A program made the translations under genes and the position numbers. DNA of 64,000 nt from Leptidea sinapis. Lineage: Eukaryota; Arthropoda; Insecta; Lepidoptera; Pieridae. The stretch spans positions 13,935,501-13,999,500 of the forward strand of contig NC_066265.1 in the NCBI RefSeq assembly GCF_905404315.1, written 5' to 3'. The notes beneath the pieces were generated by a model that saw nothing but the letters and a program-made list of their open reading frames with translations, was not told the DNA's origin and did no database searches. This document shows, one piece after another, positions 21,037 to 34,181 of this stretch. Every line of letters begins with the position of its first letter. Within the stretch, counting starts at the first letter, position 1.

Positions 21037-24000
21037 ACTCTAATGGATACTTAAAGTTCCTTTCCATTCTTGTCCATACCAAGTGTTATTATGTTTCGAA
21101 TGTGGCGTATTTTAAATAATATTGGAGTAATAGTTGTGATACATTTATTAAACTATGCTTTTTTGCGCTCTACAAGTTAGGTTGAGTTTTAATCTAGTTC
21201 TAAAACAATATCTAGTAGAATTTTAAGTTCCGCCTCCACATTATCATGCGCGTAAATATTATCTCAATTATATCGTATGGCATTTAATATGTTTTCTTGC
21301 GTAGATTAGTTGTCTCAAGTTAATATTTAGTATCTAATCTTTGGCTCTAGACGTAAAAAAGTTGGAATGACATTGTATACAAATATTATTGTTATCTTAT
21401 TACTAGTTTCTAGAAATTATTTATTCTTCTATTGTTTTTATTACGTTTGGATTTTTTTTTTGGTAAGAGTTCTAACAATTCAAGCTGTTCCGACTTACCT
21501 TATGATTTCCTGAGTTGATTTTTTTTTGTTTAAACCTGAAATAATTTATTCGTCTAGATAGCTGCTGTTATAACGATGAAATATAGTGGTCAACTGTTAA
21601 CCTCTATTTCCAGCCTTCATAAAAAAACCTGGCCTGTTGTCCTGCGTTGCTTAGCAGCAAGACGTATAAATTATCTAAGGCTTAAACCTTATACGCTAGA
21701 ATTTAATTTGATATTTAGTTCAGTTATTATGCATTGTTTCTGTTAAATGCATCTCTATATTAATGAAATGATCATCGATTTTTAATCTGTACAACTTTAC
21801 GTCAATTAGCTGTATTACGGGACTTAATGAGTGCATTTGTATTTCAAGCCTTATTTATTTACTCTTAAGCTAGTATGTGTTTTTTGCTATTTATTATGCT
21901 TATCACTCGTATAAATGTTACGTCTGCCGTCTATACCCAATATATAACCTGTTTAGTCAATTTGCTAACCCAATTATTATGAAAGGTATAAAATAATTTC
22001 TTGGGCCATATTATGATAATTATTTCAATGACAGGGCCGGCATATAATCGATTGCTTGTGAAAAAGTAGCGTACCGCTGAACTTAAGTTATGTAACCGTT
22101 TATCCTGTCATTATTAGGTCACATGATACAGATTGAGATGTATATTAATATATACTATACTGACAGTGAGGGGTATAAGGACAGAATTTGTTATGTTACA
22201 CAAGCACGTAATCTTAATATGTAGCTGTCATATGTAGATGTCATCATGACATTGACAGTTTATGGTACATTTCAAAATTAACTAATGTCAACTGTCATGT
22301 GGTTAACGACGATAGCATTACCTTTTTGGTGTCGAGGGTGATGGGTAAGGAGGACAATCTCAACGCCTTAGATCATATCGTCTATGTCTAGACAATGACA
22401 GCTGTGAAAACGTTGAATTTAGACCTAACCTCTATTTTGAGCAATCCCACTAACATAAAATGTCATACAAATCGCAAGTGTAAGACGTAGCTTGTCAAGG
22501 ACAGGCCAGCTTATTTTTATCTAGACGTATTTATTATGTTATCACCTATAAGCGGTAAATAGAGCTGTCGACGCATTAGCGAGTACTTACTTATCAAAGA
22601 GGATGTAAATACTAAATAATAGGAGGCGGGACTGCCTGAGTAAAAATTTAAATTAAGTTTAGTATGAAGCGTAATTTGACATAAGTTTGAAATAGTTATT
22701 ACTATAATAAGGCGACGAAGTGGCTTAAGAACGTAGTGAATTTCGGCTACCTCCGTTTTTTACAAGATTATAGCCGTCATCTGTCTATCTAATAATGACT
22801 GCACGTTTCATACATGCTTTCTTCTTAGGGAGGTTCGCTACGCTAGTATGTATTTTTTCAACGCGCCTCGCTCCGTCAGGCGTCAATAATGGCTAAATTC
22901 ATTACATGCCCTTTTATTTATTTATATTGTTGGAGAATCTACAGCTGAATATTTTACAATAGTCACGTGATAAAATAACAGAAAGCCATTTACAGATTCC
23001 CTTTTGCTACACTAGCGCCATTCTGCGCGGATTTGGAACTATTATTAACTCTTACAGCTGGATATTTTTTTTAAACTAAAACTATGGTCTACATTAAGAG
23101 ATTGTTCTCCTTACATCTACCCCAAACTCTTTTAGGGTTAGACTAGGGGTTTGGCCATTGCCTGTTAGATAAATCAAGTTAAATTAATGCTCAAAAATCA
23201 TATAATAAATCCTGCGTTACTAAACATCACAATATCCTAATAATAATAACTATTTGATATGTTTAGTGTTGTTAATGAATTAGTTTGTGGGGTGCATAGA
23301 TACCTATGAATTAGAAATTAGTCCTAATGTGAAAAATTATGTTTGATTTGATCTTTTAATATCAGTATTGGCTTATCTAGTTATATTAACGGAAGGCGAC
23401 CGGTTGAATAATGAAAGATTTAGTTCCTATTTGTATAAATAGGGAATGCCCGCGAATTTAGTTTCGAAATATTATGTAGGTATTATTATTATATTTTAGT
23501 ATTTTTTATTTACCTCATTAATTTTCTGATGAATTAAGATTTTTAGATATGTAATGTATTGCGTTAAATTACGTTATTTTTATTATATTTTTTGTAAGCA
23601 GTTTAATTTTACTGTGCTGATTATTGTGATGCTATTGTAGATCTTACACGTAGACGTTTAATAAAGACAAAATGTTGTTTCTTTATTTTATTTGTTTTTA
23701 TTTTGTTTCTCCCCAAATTGCAAACATGACAATAATTCGCAAGACTTTTTTTTATTGTTATTGAACCAATAAAAGCGTCCATACTCGGTAAGAAATAAGT
23801 ATTTGCTCGTGAACAGCCTTTGCTAGGCAATTTCTTTGCCACCAATAAATGCCGGCATTCACGATGCTTTATTAAGAATTAATGTTCTTTAACTGTTTCA
23901 TAGCCACGGCCGTGTCACAGATAATTATTTTCAGTAGGTCACCCATTTCCTGCACTGCACAGGAACTCTCCTATATTAAATCAATTACTATTTACATAAG

Positions 24001-24992
24001 TTCTTTTTGTTTTTTTTTTGTACTTTTATCTTTTTATATTAAGTGTATCCTGTGAGTGTTTTGTGGGATTATTGTTTATCTTTCTTTTGAATGTTTCAGA
24101 TACATTGAATTGATTTTTTGTTTTTGTTTATTTGAACTATTAATTTTATATCACAACGTACCTTTAAATAATTAATTAATAATAATAAGATAGTAGGTGC
24201 GTTCTTCTTTTTGGTTTTATTTTATTGGCCAGGATATTTAAAGCCTGACAATTTTTTTTTAACTATTAATTTTGTTCGGACGCATTTCTTGAGCAGTGTC
24301 ATAACTTATAGTATATATATCGTCATTTTTCTTGTCGGACAACATCTGAATGTTACAAACGAATGCATATGTAAAAAAATTATGAAGTTTTTATATGTCT
24401 TACATGTTTAGTTTCTACCATCATTCGTCGTATTTGTCTACGACTTGTGTACAAAACCACTTGCATTTTCAAGTACGAGTAAATAAAGAGTTGGTTTTGC
24501 GATCATAGAATAGTGTATAGATCATAGATAGAGTGTAGACGCAATTAGCAATACAAGTCTTGAATATGGAACGTTCATGATAAAATATCCCGTCCGGTTT
24601 ATTAGAGATATATAAAACATAAGATTAATATGTAAAATTTAGACGCTTTAAATATTATTGTATTAAAATCCTTAAGTATCTATATTTTATTTACAACTTT
24701 AGTTTTATTTGACATTTCTCTAGAGCCTTGGCTATGATGATTCGATGGTCAATACGTCACTGTCATTGTTTATACCTTATCCTCGTAGACACCGAATGGT
24801 GACATCATAAGAAATTGCTGAAAGTTGATAATATGAGACATTAAATGCATTTTGCTTGAAAACAAATACACCAATTTGTGTTTCTCTGAATCTCATTTAA
24901 AATCATACGGAGACATAAAGGTTAGTTTCTTATTATACTATGTTAGTGCGCGTAAGAAATGACATTTATCAGATTTTTTTAATATTATAATA
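21037..24992. other. Intergenic, little recognisable
   Basis: AT-rich DNA downstream of PRODH with no exon or RNA gene I can support. It contains repeat family G copy 2 (22690-22870) and scattered short ACTGTCATTGACA-type words. The rest may be unique or old repeat. Confidence 0.5.
22690..22870 (-). repeat. Repeat family G, copy 2
   Basis: Reverse-complement match to 3052-3115 and 3345-3405 (TTTTTTACAAGATTATAGCC, GACTGCACGTTTCATAC). It lacks the interior of copy 1. Confidence 0.5.
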
Positions 24993-25092
24993 TCGGGCGA
25001 GACGATCGCAACCTTCAGCTGACGGTAATTTATATGTCCTGCCCATTACAATGCAGTGCCAGGCTTCTTGAATAACCCAAAAATTCCAGTTC
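24993..25092 (+). repeat. Repeat family A, copy 5 (truncated)
   Basis: Only the first 100 bp or so, GGGCGAGACGATCGCAACCT to CAAAAATTCC, with an internal deletion. Confidence 0.65.
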
Positions 25093-27173
25093 AAAAATGC
25101 TGTCAGTAAGTGATGATATTGCAAGTTAATCCCGCTAAGTTTTTCAAATTTACTTTCTGCCTCTTGGCGTCTTTAAGGTCTTTAAGATGTAGACCCGCCA
25201 AACAGTTCAACGCGAGTAGATCTCGTTCACCCTGTCAAATAAGGAATTAACACTCCAGATCATAATTTATAACAATTAAAATTCTATTAAGAATTGTCAG
25301 TTTCGGGATTGGATCGTACGCGTTATTATTGTGTGATACTCTGCTTGATGGTTGTCTTATAAAATTTCATTTGTGTGACTGCTGAGGCTGTTTTTTTTTG
25401 AGCTGGTAGGTCAGATTTTTAACAATCAGTCTTAAGTACCCATACCATCTTCGTGATCTTAGCGTTCAGAGAAACTGTAAGAAAAATCCATTTTTACTTG
25501 TTGAATATATTCACATAAAATATGATAAAAATATTTTACATAGCATCATTTGATTTATAAAATCCTTTTTTGAAATTTATTTGCCAAGACTATACTAACT
25601 AGTTTGTTTTACAATTGGCAGAAATTACGACTCCCCTTGGTGAACAATGTAGGTACTTATTAATTTAGGATCTCGAGGGTGAGGTATACATAAATATATA
25701 AGTACTACTATTATTTATGGTTTAACGAACGATGTAATTAATATCTTGTTCAACAAATAAATGATTTTGTGATGATTAATTCGACACACTTTATTTAATT
25801 GTTAGTATACAAATTCCGTATTCAGAACTTGTGTTGTTAATAATCATAGACCAGGTATAGTCATATATGACTGCTATATAAAATGGAAGAGTAGGCAGAC
25901 AATAATGATACTATTGATTGAAAATGTTAGAAATAAGGTAATAAGGTACTTAATGTAATGGATAATTATAAGCGGCAATAGTTCTAACATGTTCCATACT
26001 CAATGGTTCATTAGTTAACGTCACTGTCATTATCAAAATATTGACAATGACAGCCAGGGTAACAACCCTCAGCTCCATCTACAGATCATATTATTGGCAA
26101 ATGTCCTGCTTATTTTTATTCATTACTGTATGATTATTTAAACTAAAACGTTATTAGGTGAAGTCTACTTGATGCTGTTAATTTTTGGTAGACATGAACG
26201 GTATTGCAAAATAAATTTGATTTTATATTCCAGTCTTAGTTGTGGCCTATAATTTTTTTTGAACTTGTTATGTGTATTAATTTAATTGTAATTTTAATTG
26301 GTGTTTTTTTAAGTGTATGTTTTGACTTGACGTCATTAAGACTTGTTGTCGTCTTATCGCGCGGACATTATATTATTATGATAACTAGTTTTGCATATTT
26401 GAAAACACACGCTAAGCCGGGTCCACGTATAATAAATTCGGCGAAAGAAACAAACCGAAAACCGGACCGGGGAACCCGAAGGTATGTCTTTTGTTCGTCG
26501 TTGTTCTTTATATTTGGACAAGGCGACGATTATAGGATTCGTTTACTGGAGCAACGTTTGCTGTAGATTAACAGTATGCTTGTAGACGATTGTATGAAAT
26601 AAAACCTAAATGTTGTAACAATGTCGTGGTTTATATTGTAGTTTATTGTATTTATAAAGCCCTGCTGATTTTGGAAGGATTTACAACATGCTTGTGGCGT
26701 TGATAGAAATATGTAATGTCTTTGTAATGTGATGTGACAGAACATTATTAAATGGTCATATTTTAATCATTTATAATGTCTAAGGAAACTATGATTTGGC
26801 ATATTATGTAGTTAGTTCTCATGATCTAACTGAAATGTGCACGTTCTGTAAGATTTTTCTCGAAAGTTAGTCGTTTGAATTAAAAATATAATTGCACAAC
26901 AGCCTCTGCAAGGTGAGGTTCAAGAAAGACGTATTAACTTCAAGATGCGAAATTATACCATCATCATAGTGACGTCTGGTCTGACCAAGCGTTTTACAAA
27001 TTTCTAACTTTTATTTCGGAATTAAGACTTCAAGATTATATCAATTTTAAGGCCGGTAAAGTATTTCTTAACCCTTGATGTTGCGGATGTCCATTGGCGG
27101 TTGTATCACCAAGTCCCATGACGGCAGCCGTCGGGCCCCCTCTTATATAACAAAAGACGCGATAAAATTATGT
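25093..27173. other. Intergenic, little recognisable
   Basis: No gene seen. 26413-26530 is a small MITE relative. 27040-27140 contains, on the minus strand, GGGACTTGGTGATACAACCG, which looks like the tail of a LINE ORF (MGLGDTTANGHPQHQG). The remainder is AT-rich. Confidence 0.4.
26413..26530 (+). repeat. Small MITE, GGTCCAC family, copy 1
   Basis: Begins AAGCCGGGTCCACGTATA, contains AATTCGGCGAAA and ends near ATATTTGGAC. Parallel to 27174-27300. Confidence 0.45.
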
Positions 27174-27300
27174 TAAGCCGGGTCCACATAACTTGAATTC
27201 GGCGAAAAAATCTATGGAGCGAAAGAGCACGGCGAGCGAACAAAAGAACAGGAACAGACCTTTTGTTTGCCGTTGTTCGGTGTGTGTGGACACAGTCTTA
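27174..27300 (+). repeat. Small MITE, GGTCCAC family, copy 2
   Basis: Begins AAGCCGGGTCCACATAAC and ends GTGTGTGTGGACAC, giving short inverted ends GTCCACA/TGTGGAC. Confidence 0.5.
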
Positions 27301-27540
27301 GACAATATTTGACTTGCAGAAGTTCAAAAGGGCCAGAAGGGTTCAAATAATTATTTTTTTTGTACTGAAATGGCTTGTTAAAACTGTCCATCAAATCTGT
27401 GCTAGATTTAGCGATCTACCAATTGCCGTGGGTCCTAATAGGGGTCTAAAAGTGTTCAATAATGGCAATCGTTCTTGAAGCCCTATACGAAATAAAAATC
27501 ACAATGAATGAGTGAAGACAAGCAAAAACTTCTGCTGTAA

Positions 27541-27595
27541 TAGAAAATGCCCCTCCACGACGATCGGTCCTGCGACCGTTCCGGCGATCTTGACC
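27541..27595 (-). mobile_element. Tiny fragment of the RTE-like LINE
   Basis: The minus strand reads DLVKIAG then V, matching DDLIKIAG of the LINE at 37018-37380. Confidence 0.4.
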
Positions 27596-27830
27596 AGATT
27601 AAAATAAAAAAAATAACACGGGATCGCAACTTTGGTAAAAGGCATAAAAGGAATATATTTTTACAAAATTGGTATGGTACTTAATCAAAATTTAAATTAA
27701 CTTTTAATATATGAAGTGTTGGTGATGCAATAGGCTGAAAAATTGACTCTCATCCCTTGATGAAGAAAGAACCCCTGGTTGTACAATAGGACACAGTATT
27801 TTTGATACTACAAACAGACACATCATTTAC

Positions 27831-27911
27831 CTGTGTTCCTAAAGCAAAAAATTCGTCTAAATAAGCTTGATCTACTTTGTCCATAGCCTCTTGGAAGTCA
27901 TTTCGAAGACC
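27831..27911 (-). CDS. Orphan 27-codon exon of an unknown gene
   Basis: An open segment bounded by a strong acceptor (attttttcag) and donor (CAG then gtaaat), phase 0 at both ends. It reads GLRNDFQEAM... to ...LDEFFALGTQ, acidic and probably helical. It resembles no repeat seen elsewhere here. It cannot belong to the UNC93-like gene, whose last exon already carries the stop, unless it is used as an alternative 3' exon. No partner exon was recognised nearby. I do not recognise the family. Confidence 0.45.
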
Positions 27912-28020
27912 CTGAAAAAATAATATCAGCATGTAAATAAAACCAATAATAATATATAGTTATGATGAAACCTTGCTAATAAATTCAGGTATTTGTTTTT
28001 CTTTCTTTTAGTGGGAGTTT

Positions 28021-28310
28021 TTTACCAGTAAGAAGCTCCTTTGCCGGCTAAATTACCACACTGGCGCCTATTTCTGCCGTGAAGCAGTAATGTGTAAGCA
28101 TTACTGTGTTTCGGGCTGAAGGACGCCGTACCTAGTGACATTACTGGGCAAATGAGACTTAACATTTTATGTCTCAAGGTGACGAGCGCAGTTGTAGTGC
28201 CGCCCAGATTTTTTGCGGTTTTTCAAGAATCCTGAGCGGCACGGCATTGTAATTGTCAGGGCGTATCAATTACCATCAGCTGAAAGTCCTGGTCGTCCCG
28301 TCCCTTATTT
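28021..28310 (-). repeat. Repeat family A, copy 6
   Basis: Near full-length, minus orientation, from TTACCAGTAAGAAGCTCC to CGTCCCGTCCCTTATTT. Lies just upstream of the orphan exon. Confidence 0.8.
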
Positions 28311-28429
28311 AAAAAAAAGTCTTTTACGAAACTCGAATAGTCTTTCTGTTACGGGAAACTGATCGCCCGGGACGCTTCAGATCGGCGCGATTTTGGCGCT
28401 AGCGTAGCATTCTGTGAATGTATATTATT

Positions 28430-28555
28430 TTACGTGCAGCAGTATGTTATCCTTTAGAATTCTTTTTGACGTAATTTCTAAAATACTAGACACTACTACC
28501 GCTTCGGAAACAAATGGCGCTCTAAGAGAGGAGAAGCGATTCAAGAAACTTTAGT
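28430..28555 (-). repeat. Repeat family E, short copy
   Basis: Contains CCTTTAGAATTCTTTTTGAC and CCGCTTCGGAAACAAATGGC, matching 5751-5876 in reverse. Confidence 0.5.
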
Positions 28556-28560
28556 ATAGT

Positions 28561-28700
28561 AATATCGCGATACCACGGCAAGCAACGACTATGGTACAGC
28601 ACTACACTGTAGGCGTGTGAGGTGAGACGTGCGGACAGCGGGGGAGATGCTCCCTCTCTCCCCAGGCCCCGACTGCATTCAAGTCGCGGGCTAACTGTAC
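28561..28700. other. GC-rich island of unknown role
   Basis: About 140 bp clearly richer in G+C than its surroundings, next to a repeat. It could be a first exon or promoter of the gene owning the orphan exon, or part of a repeat. Neither strand gives an ORF ending at a good donor. Confidence 0.25.
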
Positions 28701-28734
28701 ACATTTTCGATCTCTTAAATATACATAACCACAA

Positions 28735-31010
28735 CTTTTTTTGGTAATTAAAAATTATTAATTTATTAAATTAGTGCCGTAATTTAATGTAGTGTCTGGT
28801 ATTTACTTTTGTTTCTATTATATTGTATGCATATTGTATATACTGAATATTAATAATTACTGTTCTCATATCCATTTGCCAGTTGTCGCAACCGTTTTTT
28901 GTACTTAACAGCAAACATTACATATTTGTTTCATGTTTTATACCATCAGATGGCGCCATATTGCAACTTTCAGATAAAACTATTTTACTTAAGTCTCACA
29001 CTAAACACTAATACCAAGCCCATTTTGGATTCCGTATTATTTCGTATTATGATTCTTTTTCAATATATTGATTGTACTGAAATTACTTTTAGCTGTAACA
29101 TTATTGTTGGTATAACTTTTTAAACTTTAAGGTTTAATCAATCATTTATATATTTATTTTATTGGTATCACTACAATGTTCTACCGGTGTTGTTGTAAGG
29201 TAACACTTACTCCAAGAAATTCATCCTGTAAACTCTCACACAAACATACCTACTATTTAATGTTTATATCAACAGTGTATCTATTTGAAGGTGGGAACGT
29301 TCTCAAAGTTTGATTGTAAAGGTAATAAATATTATCATTTGCACTAACGTGGTTTACCGAGCGGAGGAAATGTATGAAAACAGTTTCAAACGCGTTTTTT
29401 ATAAGTTAAACATCTTCGGGAAGAAATATAATGATTTAAATTTGGGTAAACAAAGAGTGGGATTAGTAAAAAAAGGATATGGTATTATGTAGCTAAATTT
29501 TTTACGAATTTTTTTTTCTCCGAATCTTGTCACATAATACATTGAGGATAGAGGCAAGGAGTATCATCTCTTAAGGGAGAAAAGTGTCCAGTATATGTAT
29601 TAAATAACAGTTCAAAAATCTTCCACAATATCGTTGTTGTAGGCATAGGGTATGGTATGAAGTATGGTGAATGTAGCGATTGCAAACGATTTGAAATATG
29701 CCGAGTTAAAAAATTTAATATTCTTGTCGACTAAAGTAGTTAGTTATTGAAAACTTCAACGACTTACAATGCACAAAATAATGAAGTTAATATAACCTTA
29801 AAGAATTATTATAAGAAAACATGTAGCTAGCTAGAGTTTAAAGCTAGAGATTTTACATTTGGCGCTCTTTTAAGAGTTACCCTGATGCTACTGTAGCGCC
29901 ACCCTAATTGAATGCATTTGACGGACACTTTTTCATAAACACATGAATCTCCTTGCCTGTACCCTCCATAGTTTAGACACGCACGAGTGTTATGGCTTTC
30001 GTAAAATTTTAAAACTTCAATGTTAAATTTTTGTAGGTATATGCAAAATGGGTTGAAATAAAGGTACACTGGGTAGCCATCCCAATGTGTAAGTTGTTAT
30101 GTTAGATGGGTACAAGTACTTTGTGGGGTTAAGAAATCACATTCTGTTTATTTCGGGTGTGTGGGCCTTACTAATATCATAATTTATTACAAAATATACA
30201 TTTACGAAATAAAAAATCTCGCCATTTTTTGCCATCTGGAGGTGTAATGAACTCTTAATTGTTATCGGTTAGGGCAGTATTGTAATAAATTGTGTTAATG
30301 TTGTTTACTTTGTTTTATTTACTTATTAATTAATTATCCCTTTATTTTTCAAATCCCAATAGTATTAATGATGTATATTTAGCAAAGGTTTACAATGTTT
30401 GTCCGTCGCCTTGGCACAGGCACCTAAGGCTATCAAAATATAGCTAATTCCAGATATTACATTAACAGTAAAGGCTGATGGCGAGAATGGACCCACATAA
30501 TTTAAAAATTAAGGAAGCATCGTACAAGTACAAGTTAATATTAATTATAAACAGAACTTTATACGATGTTTATATAAAAATTATTGAGGCGCTAAGATAT
30601 GGGAGTCAAAAGAAAGAAATTATTATAATTTATTAAAAAAATAAGTCATCTTGCACTAACGGAACGTTTTGCGCAATTGACGCCTACATTTTTTTTACAT
30701 GACAGTCCTTGTCATTATTTATATGGATGTTTCGACACCATCAAACTGTCTATAATGAACGTAGTGTTTAAATTCTCTTTGTCTAAAGGTACCTACCTAC
30801 TTAAATGAGTAATTCAGTGGTAATTCAAAATAAGATTCAATAAGATTATTATTGTTTTTTGATACTATCAGTAGGTAAGTGTAAAAGATTCGATACCTGT
30901 TTGAAAAAGAATAAATTGTGAATTCTCAATTATTAGATACTGGCCAACCTTCCACATAATATATAATATTATACCTAGGTAACACTGAAAATGTTTAGAA
31001 AATGAAAAAC
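28735..31010. other. Intergenic, nothing recognised
   Basis: AT-rich DNA with short open stretches only (29310-29492 plus, 30069-29827 minus). These lack splice context or family resemblance, so I do not call them genes. Confidence 0.4.
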
Positions 31011-31014
31011 GGCT

Positions 31015-32300
31015 TAATGTAGAAAGTTGCCATTACTTTTATTGTATTTCGAAGCAATCTTCGTTCCTCTCTACTTATCGTCGCATTCGATGGAACCACA
31101 GAACACACAGAAAAGCAGTGGGCCCATTCTTCCTAAGGGGTCTCTTCTCTCTCGTCTCTTGATGAAAATGCCATAGCATTTTCATACGTTGTCACCGCAT
31201 CTTCAGGGCACGTTAAGCGAATACCTCGAATTTCATCATTAGTTCTTGAGAATAAATAAAAGTCGCAGGGCTCCAGTATGGCGCCTGTATGACGTATGAC
31301 TCATTATCTCGACACCTGCCATAGTGAAATATTCAAAAGTCCGTTTTGCGGAGTGCGCTGAAGCATTGTCGTGGTGAAGGAGGAGCTTCTGCTTCGAGGG
31401 CGCTGCTGTCGAATGTTTTCCAAGACAACAGGCAAACAGCGATTGACATACCAGTTTGCAGTAAATGTCCTTCCATCTTCTAGCACAACTGTCGGGAAAT
31501 GACCTTTCCGACCAAAGAATGAGGCATTCATCTTCATCCTTTCTTTACCTTAGTTGGCCGATTCTCGAAAGGAAACACCCACTGATCTGATTGACTTTTG
31601 GTTTCGGGTTCGTATATATCGCAATATATCCAGCTTTCATCACCTGTGACAATGTCAAATACAGCATTTGAGTCACCGCCGTGGAACTTATCTAACATTT
31701 GGCGACACCAGTTCATGCGAAGGTGTTTCTGGTCGTCGGTTAAAGTATTGGGAATCCATCTGGTACAAAGTTTCCTGACGCCTAAATGTTCGTGTAATAT
31801 TTTTGAACTTGACTCATACCAATGCCTAGGCTTGCCCGTATCTGCTGATAGGTCACTCTCTAATGTTCCTCTATCATGCGTCGCAGAGCACTGATGTTAT
31901 CTTCAGTAGTCGCTGTTAAAGGACGTCCCTCACGCGGATCATCATTGAGATTGCTTAATGCTACGTCCACGCTTAAACTCGTTAAACCAATTGTAAATAG
32001 TGGTACGAGATGGGGCTTCATTAAGAAATGCTAATCGCAGCCTATCACAGCTTTGTGGTTGACTAAGCCCACAACGAAAGTCATAATAAATCATGAGCGA
32101 AAATTTTCTCGCGTTAGGTTCATTTTCACGTGTAACAAGAGTTTTAGATTTGCCGCCAACTCACAAAAACAAATGACAAATGAATGCTATATTGCATTAG
32201 GTTACCAAGTTCTAAAATTGAAAACAAATCTAGTGATTTGACCAAATGCTAGAGTTGTGTTTTCTACAATTAGTAACTATGTCTGCAAAGTGACTTCGCT
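31015..32300 (-). pseudogene. mariner transposon, degraded transposase
   Basis: Minus-strand blocks in order: YYDFRCGLSQ and APSRTTIYNWFNEFKRGRS (helix-turn-helix region, 32090-31950), LGVRKLCTRWIP (about 31765), VTGDESWIY with the first catalytic Asp (about 31640), QWVFPFENRPTKVKKG, and VLEDGRTFTANWYVNRCLPV with VLENIRQQRPRSR (31480-31390). Stops and frameshifts separate the blocks, and the third catalytic Asp is not intact. Inactive. Confidence 0.85.
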
Positions 32301-32443
32301 TTTGCTGTCGCAACAGTTTCACCCAGTTGAACAGTTAAGATGATAATGGATCTCCCTGTTTCACAACGCTTCCAAAGTTGACATAACCTGGCATTTCTGA
32401 TTTTAAATTTGGATATAATCGCAGATAAAAAAATTGTATGTAA

Positions 32444-32690
32444 AAAGAGGACACACGAGCGTACTTGGTATTAAGTGATCACCGCCACCCACATTCTCTT
32501 GCAACACCAGAGGAATCACAGGAGCGTTGCCGGCCTTTAGGGTACGTGCTTTTTTTTAGGGTTACCATGTCGTATCGCCCCGGAAACACCGCCCAAGGAA
32601 GCTCATTCCACAGCTTTGTAGAACGTGGAAGAAAGTTCCTTGAAAACCGCCCTATGGAGGAACGACTTAAATAAGAAGCCATTTTAAAAA
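32444..32690 (-). mobile_element. LINE family b, 3' end fragment
   Basis: Minus orientation, containing KLWNELPWAVFPGRYDMVT and the 3' UTR GTGATCACTTAATACCA. It abuts the mariner relic. Confidence 0.7.
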
Positions 32691-32920
32691 AAACAGGTAA
32701 CAGATTTTTCTATATTTCAATACAAATCTCTTATAATGATCTATACAATTATATACACCAGGTGCGAATCAGCCTAAGATTTATAATGCGTACTAAGACT
32801 TTGCTTACACTTTACTTACATAAAACTTAGCTCAGTGTGATAAAACGCGAACTTGACTTTTGCATTGGGCTGTCTTAACTTAAGCACATAATAATTTCAG
32901 CTGTCAAATGACTATAAAAA

Positions 32921-33320
32921 CCACCTGCATAAATACCACTGGACAGGTTGTTCCATATGTTTGACTACAAATTTTTTGTGCCTATTTGAAGCGCCACTCG
33001 CGAGCGTTCAGAGAACTAATTTTGACGTATAGTACAAATGGCTGCGAAGGAACGTACATACGTCTGAAGTATTTTTGCATTTTTCATTAATTTCGTTCGT
33101 TTCCGTGTTATTTATACTTCAAGAATCAACGTAATAAAGTGCACAGTTATTTTTGTAAATAGTTTCCCACCATCTATTGATGTTTGCTTAGGTTGTCGTC
33201 GCTAGTTTTAGTACCGCAGACTCTCACTACATGGCCAACAGCGCAAAAATGGCGAATATCAAACAGGCACAAAAGGACTTTTGACAGCCGCCAGTCCAGT
33301 GGTATAGTAGAGGTCAGTGA
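32921..33320 (-). mobile_element. Repeat family H, copy 2
   Basis: Reverse-complement partner of 20640-21036, bounded by ATACCACTGGACAGG and GTCCAGTGGTATAGTA. The homology continues past the inner inverted ends into TAGAGGTCAGTGAT. Confidence 0.6.
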
Positions 33321-33566
33321 TAAAAACGAAATCAAAGATTATGCTAACCTTATACTCAGACAAGTTTTACGTAAATAAAGTTTTAGTGCGCTCTATAGGT
33401 TTCAGCCTGACAGGTATAATTTAATTTATGTTTTTTTTTCTATTTTAAACATTGTAAATCTATTGTTTTTATTATAGTTAATAATTAACATCTAATAAAA
33501 TTTAATTACATAAGCATCAGCTAAAATTACAATAATTTTGAGTAACAGCTGATAATAACAGAAAAC

Positions 33567-33683
33567 CTTAGATTAAGGATTGTTCTCCGCTGTGCTCCAA
33601 CTAGATACCGCAGACGTAGTTGTTCTTAGGTAGTGCGGTATTTAGTTTAGACTTTAGAGTTTAGACCAATCCTTTATTTAAGC
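33567..33683. repeat. MITE family F, deleted copy
   Basis: CTTAGATTAAGGATTGTTCT at left and GACCAATCCTTTATTTAAG at right. The short interior GCTCCAACTAGATACCGCAG matches 20418-20437 in reverse. Confidence 0.5.
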
Positions 33684-33869
33684 AAAAACACTTAACATTT
33701 AGATTGAAGGTTCTTCTTATAAATTTAGAAATTGATAAACACGTACAAGTAATATCGATTATTTTATAAGAATATTAGAACTGCAAGAATAATAAAAGTA
33801 TACACAATTAAATTTAACAAAACACTTCTTAAACTAATTACATAAAATCTATACTACATACACTTTTTT

Positions 33870-34181
33870 ACCAGTGGGAGCCTGTCACTTTGCACAGGAT
33901 GCCGGCTAGATTATGGGTACCACAACGGCGTCTATTTCTGCCGAAAAAGCAGTAATGTGTAAGCATTACTGTGTTTCAGTCTAAAAGACGCCGTAGCTAG
34001 TGAAATTACTGGGCAAATGAGACTTAACATCTTATGTCACAAGGAGACGAGCGCAGTTATAGTACCGCCCAGAATTTTTGGGGTTTTTCAAGAATCTTGA
34101 ACGGCACTGCATTATAATGGGCAGGGCGCATCAATTACCATCAACTGAACGTCCTGCTCGTCTCGTCCCTTATTTTCATTA
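33870..34181 (-). repeat. Repeat family A, copy 7
   Basis: Full length, from CCAGTGGGAGCC to CGTCTCGTCCCTTATTTTCA. Confidence 0.8.

Noticed and set aside
27831..27911. Orphan exon as a further UNC93-like exon
   Set aside because: The 38146-37934 exon already ends with a stop and a typical UNC93 C-terminus, so it cannot be an ordinary downstream exon.
28522..28734. Minus-strand 70-codon open frame over the GC-rich island
   Set aside because: No donor in frame and no recognised domain; kept only as a GC-rich island.
29310..29492. Plus-strand open stretch with basic residues (VGLVKKGYGIM)
   Set aside because: Short, no splice or start context, AT-rich, and no family recognised.
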